A stretch of DNA of 64,000 bases from positions 496,001 to 560,000 of the forward strand of contig JAZAQT010000290.1 of NCBI GenBank assembly GCA_036417435.1, written 5' to 3'. The DNA is from Inia geoffrensis. Lineage: Eukaryota; Chordata; Mammalia; Artiodactyla; Iniidae. Positions within the stretch are counted from its first letter, which is position 1, and every line of letters starts with the position of its first letter. The notes beneath the pieces are model-generated. The model was not told the DNA's origin, did no database searches, and saw only the letters and a program-made list of their open reading frames with translations. Shown piece by piece: positions 14,101 to 26,705 of the stretch. The translations under genes were made by a program, and so were the position numbers.

Positions 14101-15731
14101 AGATTAGGGCAGGGGTGAGGGTAAGGTTTCGGGTGAGGGTCACGGATAGAATTCGGATTAGGGTTAGGGTTAGGGAATGGGGAGATATTAGGGCACAGTT
14201 TAGGGTACCACAACGCTTAAGGTTTAGCGTACGTGTGAGTTCACTAGTTAGTGTTAGTGTACTGCTTACGATTAGGGCACGGGTGAGGGTAAGGTCTCGG
14301 AAGAGGGTCACATTAAGGGTTAGGGTTAGGGTTAGGGTTAGGGAATGGGGATTGATTAAGGTACAGGTTAGGGTACGACAATGCTTAAGGGTTAGCGTAC
14401 GTTTGAGGGCATAAGTTAGTGTTTGTGTACTGGTTAAGATTAGGGCATTGGTTAGGGTAGAGCATCGGAAGTGGGTCAGGTTTAGGAATGGGGTTAGTGT
14501 TAGGGTTTAGGAATGGGGAGGGATTAGGGTACAATTTAGAGTAGGACAACGCTTAAGGTTCAGCGTACGTGTGAGGGCACGAGTTAGTCTTGGTGTCCTG
14601 GTTAAGATTAGGGCACGGGTGAGGGTAAGGCTTCAGGTGAGGGTCTGGGTTAGGATTCGGGTTAGGGTTAGGGTTAGGGAATGGGGAGGGATTAGGGTAC
14701 AGTTTAGGGTACGACAACGATTTAGGGTTAGCGTACGTGTGAGGGCACGAGTTAGTGTTGGTGTCCTGGTTAAGATTAGGGCACGGGTGAGGGTAAGGTT
14801 TCGGGTGAGGGTCAGGGATAGAATTCGGGTTAGGGTTAGGGTTAGGGAATGGGGAGATATTAGGGCAAAGTTTAGGGTATGACAACGCTTAATGTTTAGC
14901 GTACGTGTGAGGTCACTAGTTAGTGTTAGTGTACTGCTTACGATTAGGACACGGGTGAGAGTAAGGCCTCGGAAGAGGGTCACGTTAAGTGTTATGGTTA
15001 GGGTTAGGGTTAGGGAATGGGGATTGATTAGGGTACAGGTTATGGTACGGCAATGACTTAGGGTTAGCGTACGTTGGAGGGCATGGGTTAGTGTTGATGT
15101 ACTGGTTAAAATTAGGACACGGGTGAGGGTAAAGTTTCGGGTGAGTGTCATGGTTAGGTTTCAGGTTAGGGTTAGGGTTAGGGAATGGAGAGGATTTAGG
15201 GTACAGTTTAGGGTACCGCTGCGGTTTAGTGTTAGCGTACGTGTGAGGGCACGAGTTAGTCTTGGTGTCCTGGTTAAGATTAGGGCACGGGTGAGGGTAA
15301 GGCTTCGGGTGAGGGTCAGGTTTAGTATTCGGATTAGTGTTAGGGTTAGGGAATGAGGAGGGATTAGGGTACAGGATAGGGTACGACAATGCTTAAGGGT
15401 TAGCGTACGTTTGAGGGCATGAGTTAGTGTTTGTGTACTGGTTAAGATTAGGGCATTGGTTAGGGTAGGGCATCGGAAGTGGTCAGGTTTAGGAATGGGG
15501 TTAGGGTTAGGGTTAGGGAATGTGGAGGGATTAGGGTACAGTTTAGGGTACGACAACGATTAAGCGTTAGCGTACGTGTGAAGGCACGAGTTAGTGTTTG
15601 TGTCCTGGTTAAGATTAGGGCAGGGGTGAAGGTAAGGTTTCGGGTGAGGGTCAGGGATAGAATTCGGGTTAGGGTTAGGGTAAGGAAATGGGGAGATATT
15701 AGGGCACAGTTTAGGGTACCACAACGCTTAC

Positions 15732-18700
15732 GGTTTAGCGTACGTGTGAGGTCACTAGTTAGTGTTAGTGTACTGCTTACGATTAGGGCACTGGTGAGGG
15801 TAAGGCCTCGGAAGAGGGTCACGTTAAGGGTTAGGGTTAGGGTTAGGGTTAGGGAATGGGGATTGATTAGGGTACAGGTTATGGTACGGCAATGGCTTAG
15901 GGTTAGCTTACGATAGAGGGCATGGTTTAGTGTTGATATGCTGGTTAAAATTAGGACACGGGTGAGAGTAAAGTTTCGGGTGAGTGTCATGGTTAGGTTT
16001 CAGGTTAGGGTTAGGGTTAGGGAATGGAGAGGGATTAGGGTACAGGTTAGGGTACCGCTGCGGTTTAGTGTTAGCGTACGTGTGTGGGCACGAGTTAGTC
16101 TTGGTGTCCTGGTTAAGATTAGGGCACGGGTGAGGGTAAGGCATCGGGTGAGGGTCAGGTTTAGGATTCGGGTTAGGGTTAGGGTTAGGGAATGGAGAGG
16201 GATTAGGGTACAGGTTAGGGTATGACAATGCTTAAGGGTTAGCGTAAGTGTGAGGGCACGAGTTAGTGTTGGTTTACTGGTTAAGACAAGGGCACCGATG
16301 AGGGTAAGGCCTCGGAAAAGGGTCACGTTCAGGGTTTCGGTTAGGGTTACGTTTAGGGAATGGGGAGGGATTAGGGTACAGGATAGGGTACGACAATGCT
16401 TAAGGGTTAGTGTACGTTTGAGGGCATGAGTTAGTGTTTGTGTACTGGTTAAGTTTAGGGCATTGGTTAGGTTAGGGCATCGGAAGTGGTACAGGTTTAG
16501 GGATGGGGTTAGGGTTAGGGTTAAGGAATGGGGAGGGATTAGGGTATAATTTAGGGTACGACAACGCTTAAGGTTTAGCGTACGTGTGAGGGCACGAATT
16601 AGTGTTGGTGTCCTGGTTAAGATTAGGGCACAGGTGAGGGTAAGGCTTCGGGTGAGGGTCACGGTTAGGATTCGTGTTAGGGTTAGGGTTAAGGAATGCA
16701 GAGGGATTAGGGTACAGTTTAGGGTACGACAACGATTAAGCGTTAGCGTACGTGTGAAGGCACGAGTTAGTGTTTGTGTCCTGGTTAAGATTAGGGCAGG
16801 GGTGAGGGTAAGGTTTCGGGTGATGGTCAGGGATAGAATTCGTGTTAGGGTTAGGGTTAGGGAATGGGGAGATATTAGGGCACAGTTTAGGGTACCACAA
16901 CGCTTAAGGTTTAGCGTACGTGTGAGGTCACTAGTTAGTGTTAGTGTACTGCTTACGATTAGGGCACGGGAGAGGGTAAGGCCTCGGAAGAGGGTCACGT
17001 TAAGGGTTAGGGTTAGCGAATGGGGATTGATTAGGATACAGGTTAGGGTACGGCAATGGCTTAGGGTTAGCGTACGTTAGAGGGCATGGGTTAGTGCTGA
17101 TGTACTGGTTAAAATTAGGACACGGTTGAGGGTAAAGTTTCGGGTGAGTGTCATGGTTAGCCTTCAGGTGAGGGTTAGGGTTAGGGAATGGAGAGGGATT
17201 AGGGTACAGGTTAGGGTACCGCTGCGGTTTATTGTTAGCATACTTTTGAGGGCACGAGTTAGTGTTGGTGTCCTGGTTAAGATTAGGGCACGGGTGAGGG
17301 TAAGGCTTCGTGTGAGTGTCAGGGTTAGGATTCGGGTTAGGGTTAGGGTTAGGGAATGGAGAGGGATTAGGGTACAGGATAGGGTACGACAATGCTTAAG
17401 GGTTAGCGTACGTTTGAGGGCATGAGTTAGTGTTTGTGTACTGGTTAAGATTAGGGCATTGGTTAGGGTAGGGCATCGGAAGTGGGTCTGGTTTAGGAAT
17501 GCGGTTAGGGTTAGGGTTTAAGAATGGGGAGGGATTAGGGTACAATTTAGAGTAGGACAACGCTTAAGGTTTAGCGTACATGTGAGGGCACGAGTTAGTG
17601 TTGGTGTCCTGGTTAAGATTAGGGCATGGGTGAGGGAAAGGTTTCGGGTGAGGGTCAGGGATAGAATTCGGGTTACAGTTAGGGTTAGGGAATGGGGAGA
17701 TATTAGGACACAGTTTAGCATACCACAACGCTTAAGGTTTAGCGTACGTGTGAGGTCACTAGTTAGTGTTAGTGTACTGCTTACGATTAGGGCACTGGTG
17801 AGGGTAAGGCCTCGGAAGAGGGTCACGTTAAGGGTTAGGGTTAGGGTTAGGGTTAGGGAATGGGGATTGATTAGGGTACAGGTTATGGTACGGCAATGGC
17901 TTAGGGTTAGCTTACGATAGAGGGCATGGTTTAGTGTTGATATGCTGGTTAAAATTAGGACACGGGTGAGAGTAAAGTTTCGGGTGAGTGTCATGGTTAG
18001 GTTTCAGGTTAGGGTTAGGGTTAGGGAATGGAGAGGGATTAGGGTACAGGTTAGGGTACCGCTGCGGTTTAGTGTTAGCGTACGTGTGTGGGCACGAGTT
18101 AGTCTTGGTGTCCTGGTTAAGATTAGGGCACGGGTGAGGGTAAGGCATCGGGTGAGGGTCAGGTTTAGGATTCGGGTTAGGGTTAGGGTTAGGGAATGGA
18201 GAGGGATTAGGGTACAGGTTAGGGTATGACAATGCTTAAGGGTTAGCGTAAGTGTGAGGGCACGAGTTAGTGTTGGTTTACTGGTTAAGACAAGGGCACC
18301 GATGAGGGTAAGGCCTCGGAAAAGGGTCACGTTCAGGGTTTCGGTTAGGGTTACGTTTAGGGAATGGGGAGGGATTAGGGTACAGGATAGGGTACGACAA
18401 TGCTTAAGGGTTAGCGTACGTTTGAGGGCATGAGTTAGTGTTTGTGTACTGGTTAAGTTTAGGGCATTGGTTAGGTTAGGGCATCGGAAGTGGTACAGGT
18501 TTAGGGATGGGGTTAGGGTTAGGGTTAAGGAATGGGGAGGGATTAGGGTATAATTTAGGGTACGACAACGCTTAAGGTTTAGCGTACGTGTGAGGGCACG
18601 AATTAGTGTTGGTGTCCTGGTTAAGATTAGGGCACAGGTGAGGGTAAGGCTTCGGGTGAGGGTCACGGTTAGGATTCGTGTTAGGGTTAGGGTTAAGGAA

Positions 18701-19291
18701 TGCAGAGGGATTAGGGTACAGTTTAGGGTACGACAACGATTAAGCGTTAGCGTACGTGTGAAGGCACGAGTTAGTGTTTGTGTCCTGGTTAAGATTAGGG
18801 CAGGGGTGAGGGTAAGGTTTCGGGTGATGGTCAGGGATAGAATTCGTGTTAGGGTTAGGGTTAGGGAATGGGGAGATATTAGGGCACAGTTTAGGGTACC
18901 ACAACGCTTAAGGTTTAGCGTACGTGTGAGGTCACTAGTTAGTGTTAGTGTACTGCTTACGATTAGGGCACGGGAGAGGGTAAGGCCTCGGAAGAGGGTC
19001 ACGTTAAGGGTTAGGGTTAGCGAATGGGGATTGATTAGGATACAGGTTAGGGTACGGCAATGGCTTAGGGTTAGCGTACGTTAGAGGGCATGGGTTAGTG
19101 CTGATGTACTGGATAAAATTAGGACACGGTTGAGGGTAAAGTTTCGGGTGAGTGTCATGGTTAGCCTTCAGGTGAGGGTTAGGGTTAGGGAATGGAGAGG
19201 GATTAGGGTACAGGTTAGGGTACCGCTGCGGTTTATTGTTAGCATACTTTTGAGGGCACGAGTTAGTGTTGGTGTCCTGGTTAAGATTAGC
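15732..19291 (+). repeat. Near-identical tandem duplication, offset 2,004 bp
   Basis: About 1,556 bp from 15,732 to 17,287 is repeated almost base for base at 17,736-19,291. The 332-codon antisense open frames at 16,000-16,998 and 18,004-19,002 translate identically. The few differences include ggttaaaatt versus ggataaaatt near 17,108 and 19,112. Such identity inside an otherwise diverged array means a very recent duplication, or an assembly collapse or expansion error. Confidence 0.85.
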
Positions 19292-21109
19292 TCACGGGTG
19301 AGGGTATGGTTTCGGGTGAGGGTAAGGGATAGAATTCGGGTTAGGGATAGGGTTAGGGAATGGGGAGATATTAGGACACAGTTTAGCATACCACAACGCA
19401 TAAGGTTTAGTGTACGTGTGAGGTCACTAGTTAGTGTTAGTGTACTGCTTACGATTAGGGCACGGGTGAGGGTAACGCCTCGGAGGAGGGTCACGTTAAC
19501 GGTTAGGGTTAGGGTTAGGGAATGGGGATTGATTAGGGTGCAGGTTAGGGTACGGCAATGGCTTAGGGTTTGCGTACTTTAGAGGGCATGGGTTAGTGTT
19601 GATGTACTGGTTAAAATTAGAACACGGGTGAGGGTAAAGTTTCGGGTGAGTGTCATGGATAGGTTTCAGGTTAGGGTTAGTGTTAGGGAATGGAGAGGAT
19701 TTAGGGTACAGGTTAGGGTACCGCTGCGGTTTAGTGTTAGCGTATGTGTGAGGGTACGAGTTAGTCTTGGTGTCCTGGTTAAGATTAGGGCACGGGTGAG
19801 GGTAAGGCTTCGTGTGAGGGTCAGGGATAGGATTCGGGTTAGGGTTACGGTTAGGGAATGGAGAGGGATTAGGGTACAGGTTAGGGTACGACAATGCTTA
19901 AGGGTTAGCGTAAGTGTGAGGGCATGAGTTAGTGTTGGTGTACTGGTTAAGACATGGGCATCGATGACGGTAAGGCCTCGGAAAAGGGTCACGTTCAGGG
20001 TTTCGGTTATGGTTAGGGTTAGGGAATGGGGAGGGATTAGGTTACAGGATAGGGTACGACAATGCTTAAGGGTTAGCATAAGTGGGAGGGCACGAGTTAG
20101 TGTTGGTGTACTGGTTAAGACAAGGGCACCGATGAGGGTAAGGCCTCGGAAAAGGGTCACGTTCAGGGTTTCGGTTACGGTTAGGGTTCGGGAATGGGGA
20201 GGGATTAGGATACAGGATAGGGTACGACAATGCTTAAGGGTTAGCGTACGTTTGAGGGCATGAGTTAGTGTTTGTGTACTGGTTAAGATTAGGGCACGGG
20301 TGAAGGTAAGGCTTCGGGTGAGGGTCAGGTTTAGGATTCGTGTTAGGGTTAGGGTTAAGGAATGCAGAGGGATTAGGGTACAGCTTAGGGTACGACAGTG
20401 CTGAAGGGTTAGCGTTCGTGTGAGGGCAAGGGTTAGTGTTAGTGTCCTGGTTAAGATTAGGGCACTGGTGAGTGTAAGGCTTCAGGTGAGGGTCTGGGTT
20501 AGGATTCGGGTTAGGGTTAGGGTTAGGGAATGGGGAGGGATTAGGGTACAGTTTAGGGTACGACAACGATCAAGGGTTAGCGTACATGTGAGGGCACGAG
20601 TTAGTGTTGGTGTCCTGGTTAAGATTAGGGCACGGGTGAGGGTAAGGTTTCGGGTGAGGGTCAGGGATAGAATTCGGATTAGGGTTAGGGTTAGGGAATG
20701 GGGAGATATTAGGGTACAGTTTAGGGTACCACAACGCTTAAGGTTTAGCGTACGTGTGAGTTCACTAGTTAGTGTTAGTGTACTGCTTACGATTAGGGCA
20801 CGGGTGAGGGTAAGGCCTCGGAAGAGGGTCACATTAAGGGTTAGGGTTAGGGTTAGGGTTATGGAATGGGGATTGATTAGGGTACAGGTTATGTTACGGC
20901 AATGGCTTAGGGTTAGCGTACGTTAGACGGCATGGGTTAGTGTTGATGTACTGGTTAAAATTAGGACACGGGTGAGGGTAAAGTTTCGGGTGAGTGTCAT
21001 GGTTAGGTTTCAGGTGAGGGTTAGGGTTAGGGAATGGAGAGGGATTAGGGTACAGGTTAGGGTACCGCTGCGGTTTAGTTTTAGAGTACGTGTGAGGGCA
21101 CGAGTTAGT

Positions 21110-23731
21110 CTTGGTGTCCTGGTTAAGATTAGGGCACAGGTGAGGGTAAGGCTTCGGGTGAGGGTCAGGGTTAGGATTCGTGTTAGGGTTAGGGTTAAGG
21201 AATGCAGAGGGATTAGGGTACAGCTTAGGGTACAACAGTGCTTAAGGGTTAGCGTTCGTGTGAGGGCAAGGGTTAGTGTTAGTGTCCTGGTTAAGATTAG
21301 GGCACGGGTGAGGGTAAGGCTTCAGTTGACGGTCAGGGTTAGGATTAGGGTTAGGGTTGGGAATGGGGAGGGATTAGGGTACAGTTTAGGGTACGACAAC
21401 GATTAAGCGTTAGCGTACGTGTGAAGACACGAGTTAGTGTTGGTGTCCTGGTTAAGATTAGGGCAGGGGTGAGGGTAAGGTTTCGGGTGAGGGTCAGGGA
21501 TAGAATTCGGGTTAGGGTTAGGGTTAGGGAATGGGGAGATATTAGGGCACAGTTTAGGGTACCACAACGCTTAAGGTTTAGCGTACGTGTGAGGTCACGT
21601 TAGTGTCCTGGTTAAGATTAGGGCACGGGTGAGGGTAAGGCTTCAGTTGACGGTCAGGGATAGAATTCGGGTTAGGGTTAGGGTTAGTGAATGGGGAGAT
21701 ATTAGGGCACAGTTTAGGGTACCACAACGCTTAAGGTTTAGCGTACGTGTGAGGTCACTAGTTAGTGTTAGTGTACTGCTTAGGATTAGGGCACGGGTGA
21801 GGGTAAGGCCTCGGAAGAGGGTCACGTTAAGGGTTAGGGTTAGGGTTAGGGTTAGGGAATGGGGATTGATTAGGGTACAGGTTAGGGTACGGCAATGGCT
21901 TAGGGTTTGCGTACGTTAGAGGGCATGGGTTAGTGTTGATGTACTGGTTAAAATTAGGACACGGGTGAGAGTTAAGTTTCGGGTGAGTGTCATTGTTAGG
22001 GTTAGGGTTAGGGTTAGGGTTAGGGAATGGGGATTGATTAGGGTACAGGTTAGGGTACGGCAATGGCTTAGGGTTTGCGTACGTTAGAGGGCATGGGTTA
22101 GTGTTGATGTACTGGTTAAAATTAGGACACGGGTGAGAGTTAAGTTTCGGGTGAGTGTCACTGTTAGGTTTCAGGTTAGGGTTAGGGTTAGGGGATGGAG
22201 AGGGATTAGGGTACAGGTTAGGGTACCGCTGCAGTTTAGTGTTAGCGTACGTGTGAGGGCACGAGTTAGTCTTGGTGTCCTGGTTAAGATTAGGGCACGG
22301 GTGAGGGTAAGGCTTCGGGTGAGGGTCAGGGTTAGGATTCGGGATAGGGTTAGGGTTAGGGAATGGAGAGGGATTAGGGTACAGGTTAGGGTACGACAAT
22401 GCTTAAGTGTTAGCGTAAGTGTGAGGGCACGAGTTCGCGTTGGTGTACTGGTTAAGACAAGGACACCGATGAGGGTAAGGCCTCGGAAAAGGGTCACGTT
22501 CAGGGTTTCGCTTAGGGTTAGGGTTAGGAAATGGGGTGGGATTAGGGTACAGGATAGGGTACGACAATGCTTTAGGGTTAACGTACGTTTTTGGGCATGA
22601 GTTAGTGTTTGTGTACTGCCTAAGATTAGGGCATTGGTTAGGGTAGGGCATCGGAAGTGGGTCAGGTTTAGGGATGGGGTTAGGGTTAGGGTTAAGGAAT
22701 GGGGAGGGATTAGGGTACAATTTAGGGTACGACAATGCTTAAGGTTTAGCGTACGTGTGAGGGCATGAGTTAGTCTTGGTGTCCTAGTTAAGATTAGGGC
22801 ACAGGTGAGGGTAAGGCTTCGGGTGAGGGTCAGGGTTAGGATTCGTGTTAGGGTTAGGGTTAAGGAATGCAGAGGGATTAGGGTACAGCTTAGGGTACAA
22901 CAGTGCTTAAGGGTTAGCGTTCGTGTGAGGGCAAGGGTTAGTGTTAGTGTCCTGGTTAAGTTTAGGGCACGGGTGAGGGTAAGGCTTCAGTTGACGGTCA
23001 GGGTTAGGATTCGGGTTAGGGTTAGGGTTGGGAATGGGGAGGGATTAGGGTACAGTTTAGGGTACGACAACGATTAAGCGTTAGCGTACGTGTGAAGACA
23101 CGAGTTAGTGTTGGTGTCCTGGTTAAGATTAGGGCAGGGGTGAGGGTAAGGTTTCGGGTGAGGGTCAGGGATAGAATTCGGGTTAGGGTTAGGGTTAGGG
23201 AATGGGGAGATATTAGGGCACAGTTTAGGGTACCACAACGCTTAAGGTTTAGCGTACGTGTGAGGTCACGTTAGTGTCCTGGTTAAGATTAGGGCACGGG
23301 TGAGGGTAAGGCTTCAGTTGACGGTCAGGGATAGAATTCGGGTTAGGGTTAGGGTTAGTGAATGGGGAGATATTAGGGCACAGTTTAGGGTACCACAACG
23401 CTTAAGGTTTAGCGTACGTGTGAGGTCACTAGTTAGTGTTAGTGTACTGCTTAGGATTAGGGCACGGGTGAGGGTAAGGCCTCGGAAGAGGGTCACGTTA
23501 AGGGTTAGGATTAGGGTTAGGGTTAGGGAATGGGGATTGATTAGGGTACAGGTTAGTGTACGGCAATGGCTTAGGGTTTGCGTACGTTAGAGGGCATGGG
23601 TTAGTGTTGATGTACTGGTTAAAATTAGGACACGGGTGAGAGTTAAGTTTCGGGTGAGTGTCATTGTTAGGGTTAGGGTTAGGGTTAGGGTTAGGGAATG
23701 GGGATTGATTAGGGTACAGGTTAGGGTACGG
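21110..23731 (+). repeat. Near-identical tandem duplication, offset 1,671 bp
   Basis: About 950 bp at 21,110-22,060 recurs at 22,781-23,731. Both copies contain the same unusual fusion in which an A monomer is cut short at gtgaggtcac and joined to gttagtgtcctgg (21,599 and 23,270). Both then repeat an A monomer after only about 160 bp. The shared rearrangement shows that the fusion came before the duplication. Confidence 0.8.
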
Positions 23732-25051
23732 CAATGCCTTAGGGTTAGCGTACGTTAGAGGGCATTGGTTAGTGTTGATGTACTGGTTAAAATTAGGACA
23801 CGGGTGAGGGTAAAGTTTCGGGTGAGTGTCATGTTTAGGCTTCAGGTAAGGGTTAGGGTTAGGGAATGGAGAGGGATTAGGGTACAGGTTAGGGTACCGC
23901 TGCGGATTATTGTTAGCGTACTTGTGAGGGCACGAGTTAGTCTTGGTGTGCTGGTTAAGATTAGGGCACGGGTGAGGGTAAGGCCTCGGGTGAGGGTCAG
24001 GTTTAGGATTCGGGTTAGTGTTAGGGTTAGGGAATGGAGAGGGATTAGGGTACAGGTTAGGGTACGACAATGCTTAAGGGCTAGCGTAAGTTTGAGGGCA
24101 CGAGTTAGTGTTGGTGTACTGGTTAAGACAAAGGCACCGATGAGGTTAAGGCCTCGGAAAAGGGTCACGTTCAGGGTTTCGGTTAGGGTTAGGGTTAGGG
24201 AATTGGGAGGGATTAGGGTACAGGATAGGGTACGACAATGCTTAAGGGTTAGCGTACATTTGAGTGCATGAGTTAGTGTTTGTGTACTGGTTAAGATTAG
24301 GGCATTGGTTAGGGTAGGGCATCGGAAGTGGGTCAGGTTTAGGGATGTGGTTAGGGTTAGGGTTAAGGAATGGGGAGGGATTAGGGTACAATTTAGGGTA
24401 CGACAACGCTTAAGGTTTAGCGTACGTGTTAGGGCACGTGTTAGTGTTGGTGTCCTGTTTAAGATTAGGGCACGGGTGAGGGTAAGGCTTCGGGTGAGGG
24501 TCAGGGTTAGGATTCGTGTTAGGGTTAGGGTTAAGGAATGCAGAGGGATTAGGGTACAGCTTCGGGTACGACAGTGCTTAAGGGTTAGCGTTCGTGTGAG
24601 GGTAAGGGTTAGTGTTAGTGTCCTGGTTAAGATTAGGGCACGGGTGAGGTTAAGGCTTCAGATGAGGGTCAGGGTTAGGATTCAGTTTAGTGTTAGGGTT
24701 AGGGAATGGGGAGGGATTAGGGTACAGTTTAGGGTACGACAACGATTAAGGGTTAGCGTACGTGTGAGGGCACGAGTTGGTGTTGGTGTCCTGGTTAAGA
24801 TTAGGGCACAGGTGAGGGTAAGGCTTCGGGTGAGGGTCAGGTTTAGGATTCGGTTTAGGTTTAGGGTTAGGGAATGGAGAGGGATTCGGGTACAGGTTAG
24901 GGTACAACAATGCTTAAGGGTTAGCGTACGTGTGAGGGCACGAGTTAGTGTTGGTGTCCTGGTTAAGATTAGGGCACGGGTGAGGGTTAGGCTTCGGGTG
25001 AGTGTCAGGGTTAGGATTCGTGTTAGGGTTAGTGTTAAGGAATGCAGAGGG

Positions 25052-25055
25052 ATTC
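25052..25055. other. Junction between the TTAGGG-like array and the L1-derived satellite
   Basis: A type G monomer (aatgcagagggatt) stops at 25,054 and the next base begins sequence matching 42,022 onward (ctgtcgcgtgttcag). The trinucleotide att fits both sides (25,052-25,054 and 42,019-42,021), so the join has 3 bp of microhomology. The break falls inside a monomer on one side and inside a 1.74-kb unit on the other. Confidence 0.85.
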
Positions 25056-26635
25056 TGTCGCGTGTTCAGTTCCTCTTCACAGCCTTACTTCAGTATATTT
25101 TTGGATGACAGGGTTCATTTGTTACTCTGCAGGTTTGTGAAGTACAGTGTTTTTAAGTTTTTTTCTCAACTAGCTTTCTCGTGATCTTACCACAATACAG
25201 CAAAATTGCTTCAGGCCCTAATCTGGTTTCTGCATGGCATGCTGTGCCTTTGGTGAATTCTTCTTCCTGGCTGGAAATCAGAGTTCAATGTGCCCGTTCA
25301 AACACAGAGTTAGTTGCTCATTGTTTCTCCCTATTCCTGTTCACCTTCAGAAGAAATTGCCAACTTTGCCAAACAGGAGGTTAAACATTGTTTCTCGTAA
25401 TGTGGAGAGAGATAGTAAAGCTTATGGAAAGGGGATCCCGAGTAACAGGGGGCAAAAACTGAGATGAGTGTTAGAAAATTTGCTCGATCACTTGGTTGAC
25501 CACAATTTGGGTTTCTCATGCATATTTTAACTGAAGGATGAATCCCTTAAACCTGGAGATTTGAAAGCCATGGAATGGGGACCATGCACTATTCCATCAA
25601 AGGGTCTTCATTCGCTCATGAAACCTCAGCAATCCTATCAGCCCCAAGTGTCCAGCCTTGTATCTCCCCCAGCTGTGTATGTAGAGAGAAATCCAGGTTT
25701 CATCACAAGCCCTGAATGAAAGAGTTAAGAATTTCTCTCTATTTCACTGTTTTTGTGTTTTGTTTTTGCAATTTATTTTTATAATAGGATATAGCTAATT
25801 TTCACTGCTGTGTTTGTGCCGCTGTACACACACATGATTCTATTACAGCGACCTACAAATACATGGGTTTTAAGTTTCTTCGTGGTCAGGTATATTCCTA
25901 GGCAGTGAAAACAGGGTGTCAAGTCCATTTCGTTGAGCAAGGTGTAGGTCTTGTCTAGTATATATTTGGCTTATGGAATGGTATCTGTACTAATTTCAAC
26001 CTCTGCTCTTATACAGTCTCCCAACTCACCTTTTCCATTAAGCAACCTTAAGTTTCTTTGGTAAATGTGAGACTATTGTGTTTTGTCATACAGTTCATGT
26101 GTAGCCGTGTTTACATTCTGGTATTAGTGATAACTTATGATGTTTCTTTTTCTGTGTGACTTATTTCACTTAGAATCATCGTACCTAAACCACTTATTAT
26201 GCTGCTACGGGCCTGGTGACATTAATTTCATTGCTGAGTAATATTCTATTGTACTTAAGTACCACAACTTCTATATCTATTTTTTCTCTTTCTGGGCTAT
26301 TGAAATTGTACCATAGTCGAGGTTCTTGTAAACAGTGCAGCCCCAAACTTTGGGGTGGCTGTGTCTTTTTCAGTTGAATTTTCCTAATCTGTAAGACCAT
26401 AAGTGGAAGTGCCCTCGGTTCTGTAGCTTGGTTTTTTATATGTTTCAGAAAACACCGTATACTTCTCCAGAGTGGCTGTTGGCAATTTACATACCACCCA
26501 ACAGCATAAAAAGGCTGCCTGTTCTCCACTTTCTGTCCTGCCTCTCTGGATTTTACAATTTTTTCAGACAGCTCTTTTGAGCATTGGGACGTGAGACTTC
26601 ATTGTAGTGCGGATTTCCATTGCAGGCTTTCTAGG

Positions 26636-26705
26636 TTGGCCAAAAAGGGCGTATGCATATTTTCCTGAATATAATCAGGAAAAAATGCAATGCTCTTTTT
26701 GGCCT
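26636..26705. mobile_element. Palindromic mariner-like MITE 1
   Basis: An imperfect inverted repeat opens with ttggccaaaaag, closes with ctttttggcc, and is centred on cctgaatataatcagg. The ends resemble the GGTTGGCCAAAAAG termini of a mariner-derived MITE that I recall from cetartiodactyl genomes. No transposase is present. Confidence 0.65.

Larger units (their letters stand above)
1..25054 (+). repeat. Telomere-like 168-bp satellite array with higher-order structure
   Basis: About 149 tandem monomers of 168 bp, each a degenerate run of TTAGGG-type hexamers on the + strand (168 = 28 x 6). A phase marker, ggaatg, recurs at 68, 236, 404, 572, 740, 908, 1076 and 1244, exactly 168 apart. Eight monomer types can be told apart just after the marker: A (gagatatt), B (attgatta), C (accgctgc), D (gcgtaagtgtg with gacaaggg), E (ggatagg with ggcattgg), F (acaattta), G (aatgcagag) and H (acaacgatta). 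Pure TTAGGG runs of three to five copies sit before the marker. Rare one-base indels shift the phase, for example near 4,130. No gene is supported here. The array resembles subtelomeric or terminal satellite DNA. A cetacean terminal satellite containing telomere-like motifs has been described, as I recall, but the identity is untested. Confidence 0.95.

Noticed and set aside
1..25054. CENP-B boxes in the 168-bp monomers (ttcgggtgagggtcaggg looked close)
   Set aside because: The second CGGG core is missing; the match is only to the TTCG part.
1..25054. CRISPR-like array of direct repeats
   Set aside because: There are no unique spacers. It is a contiguous satellite in a mammalian context.
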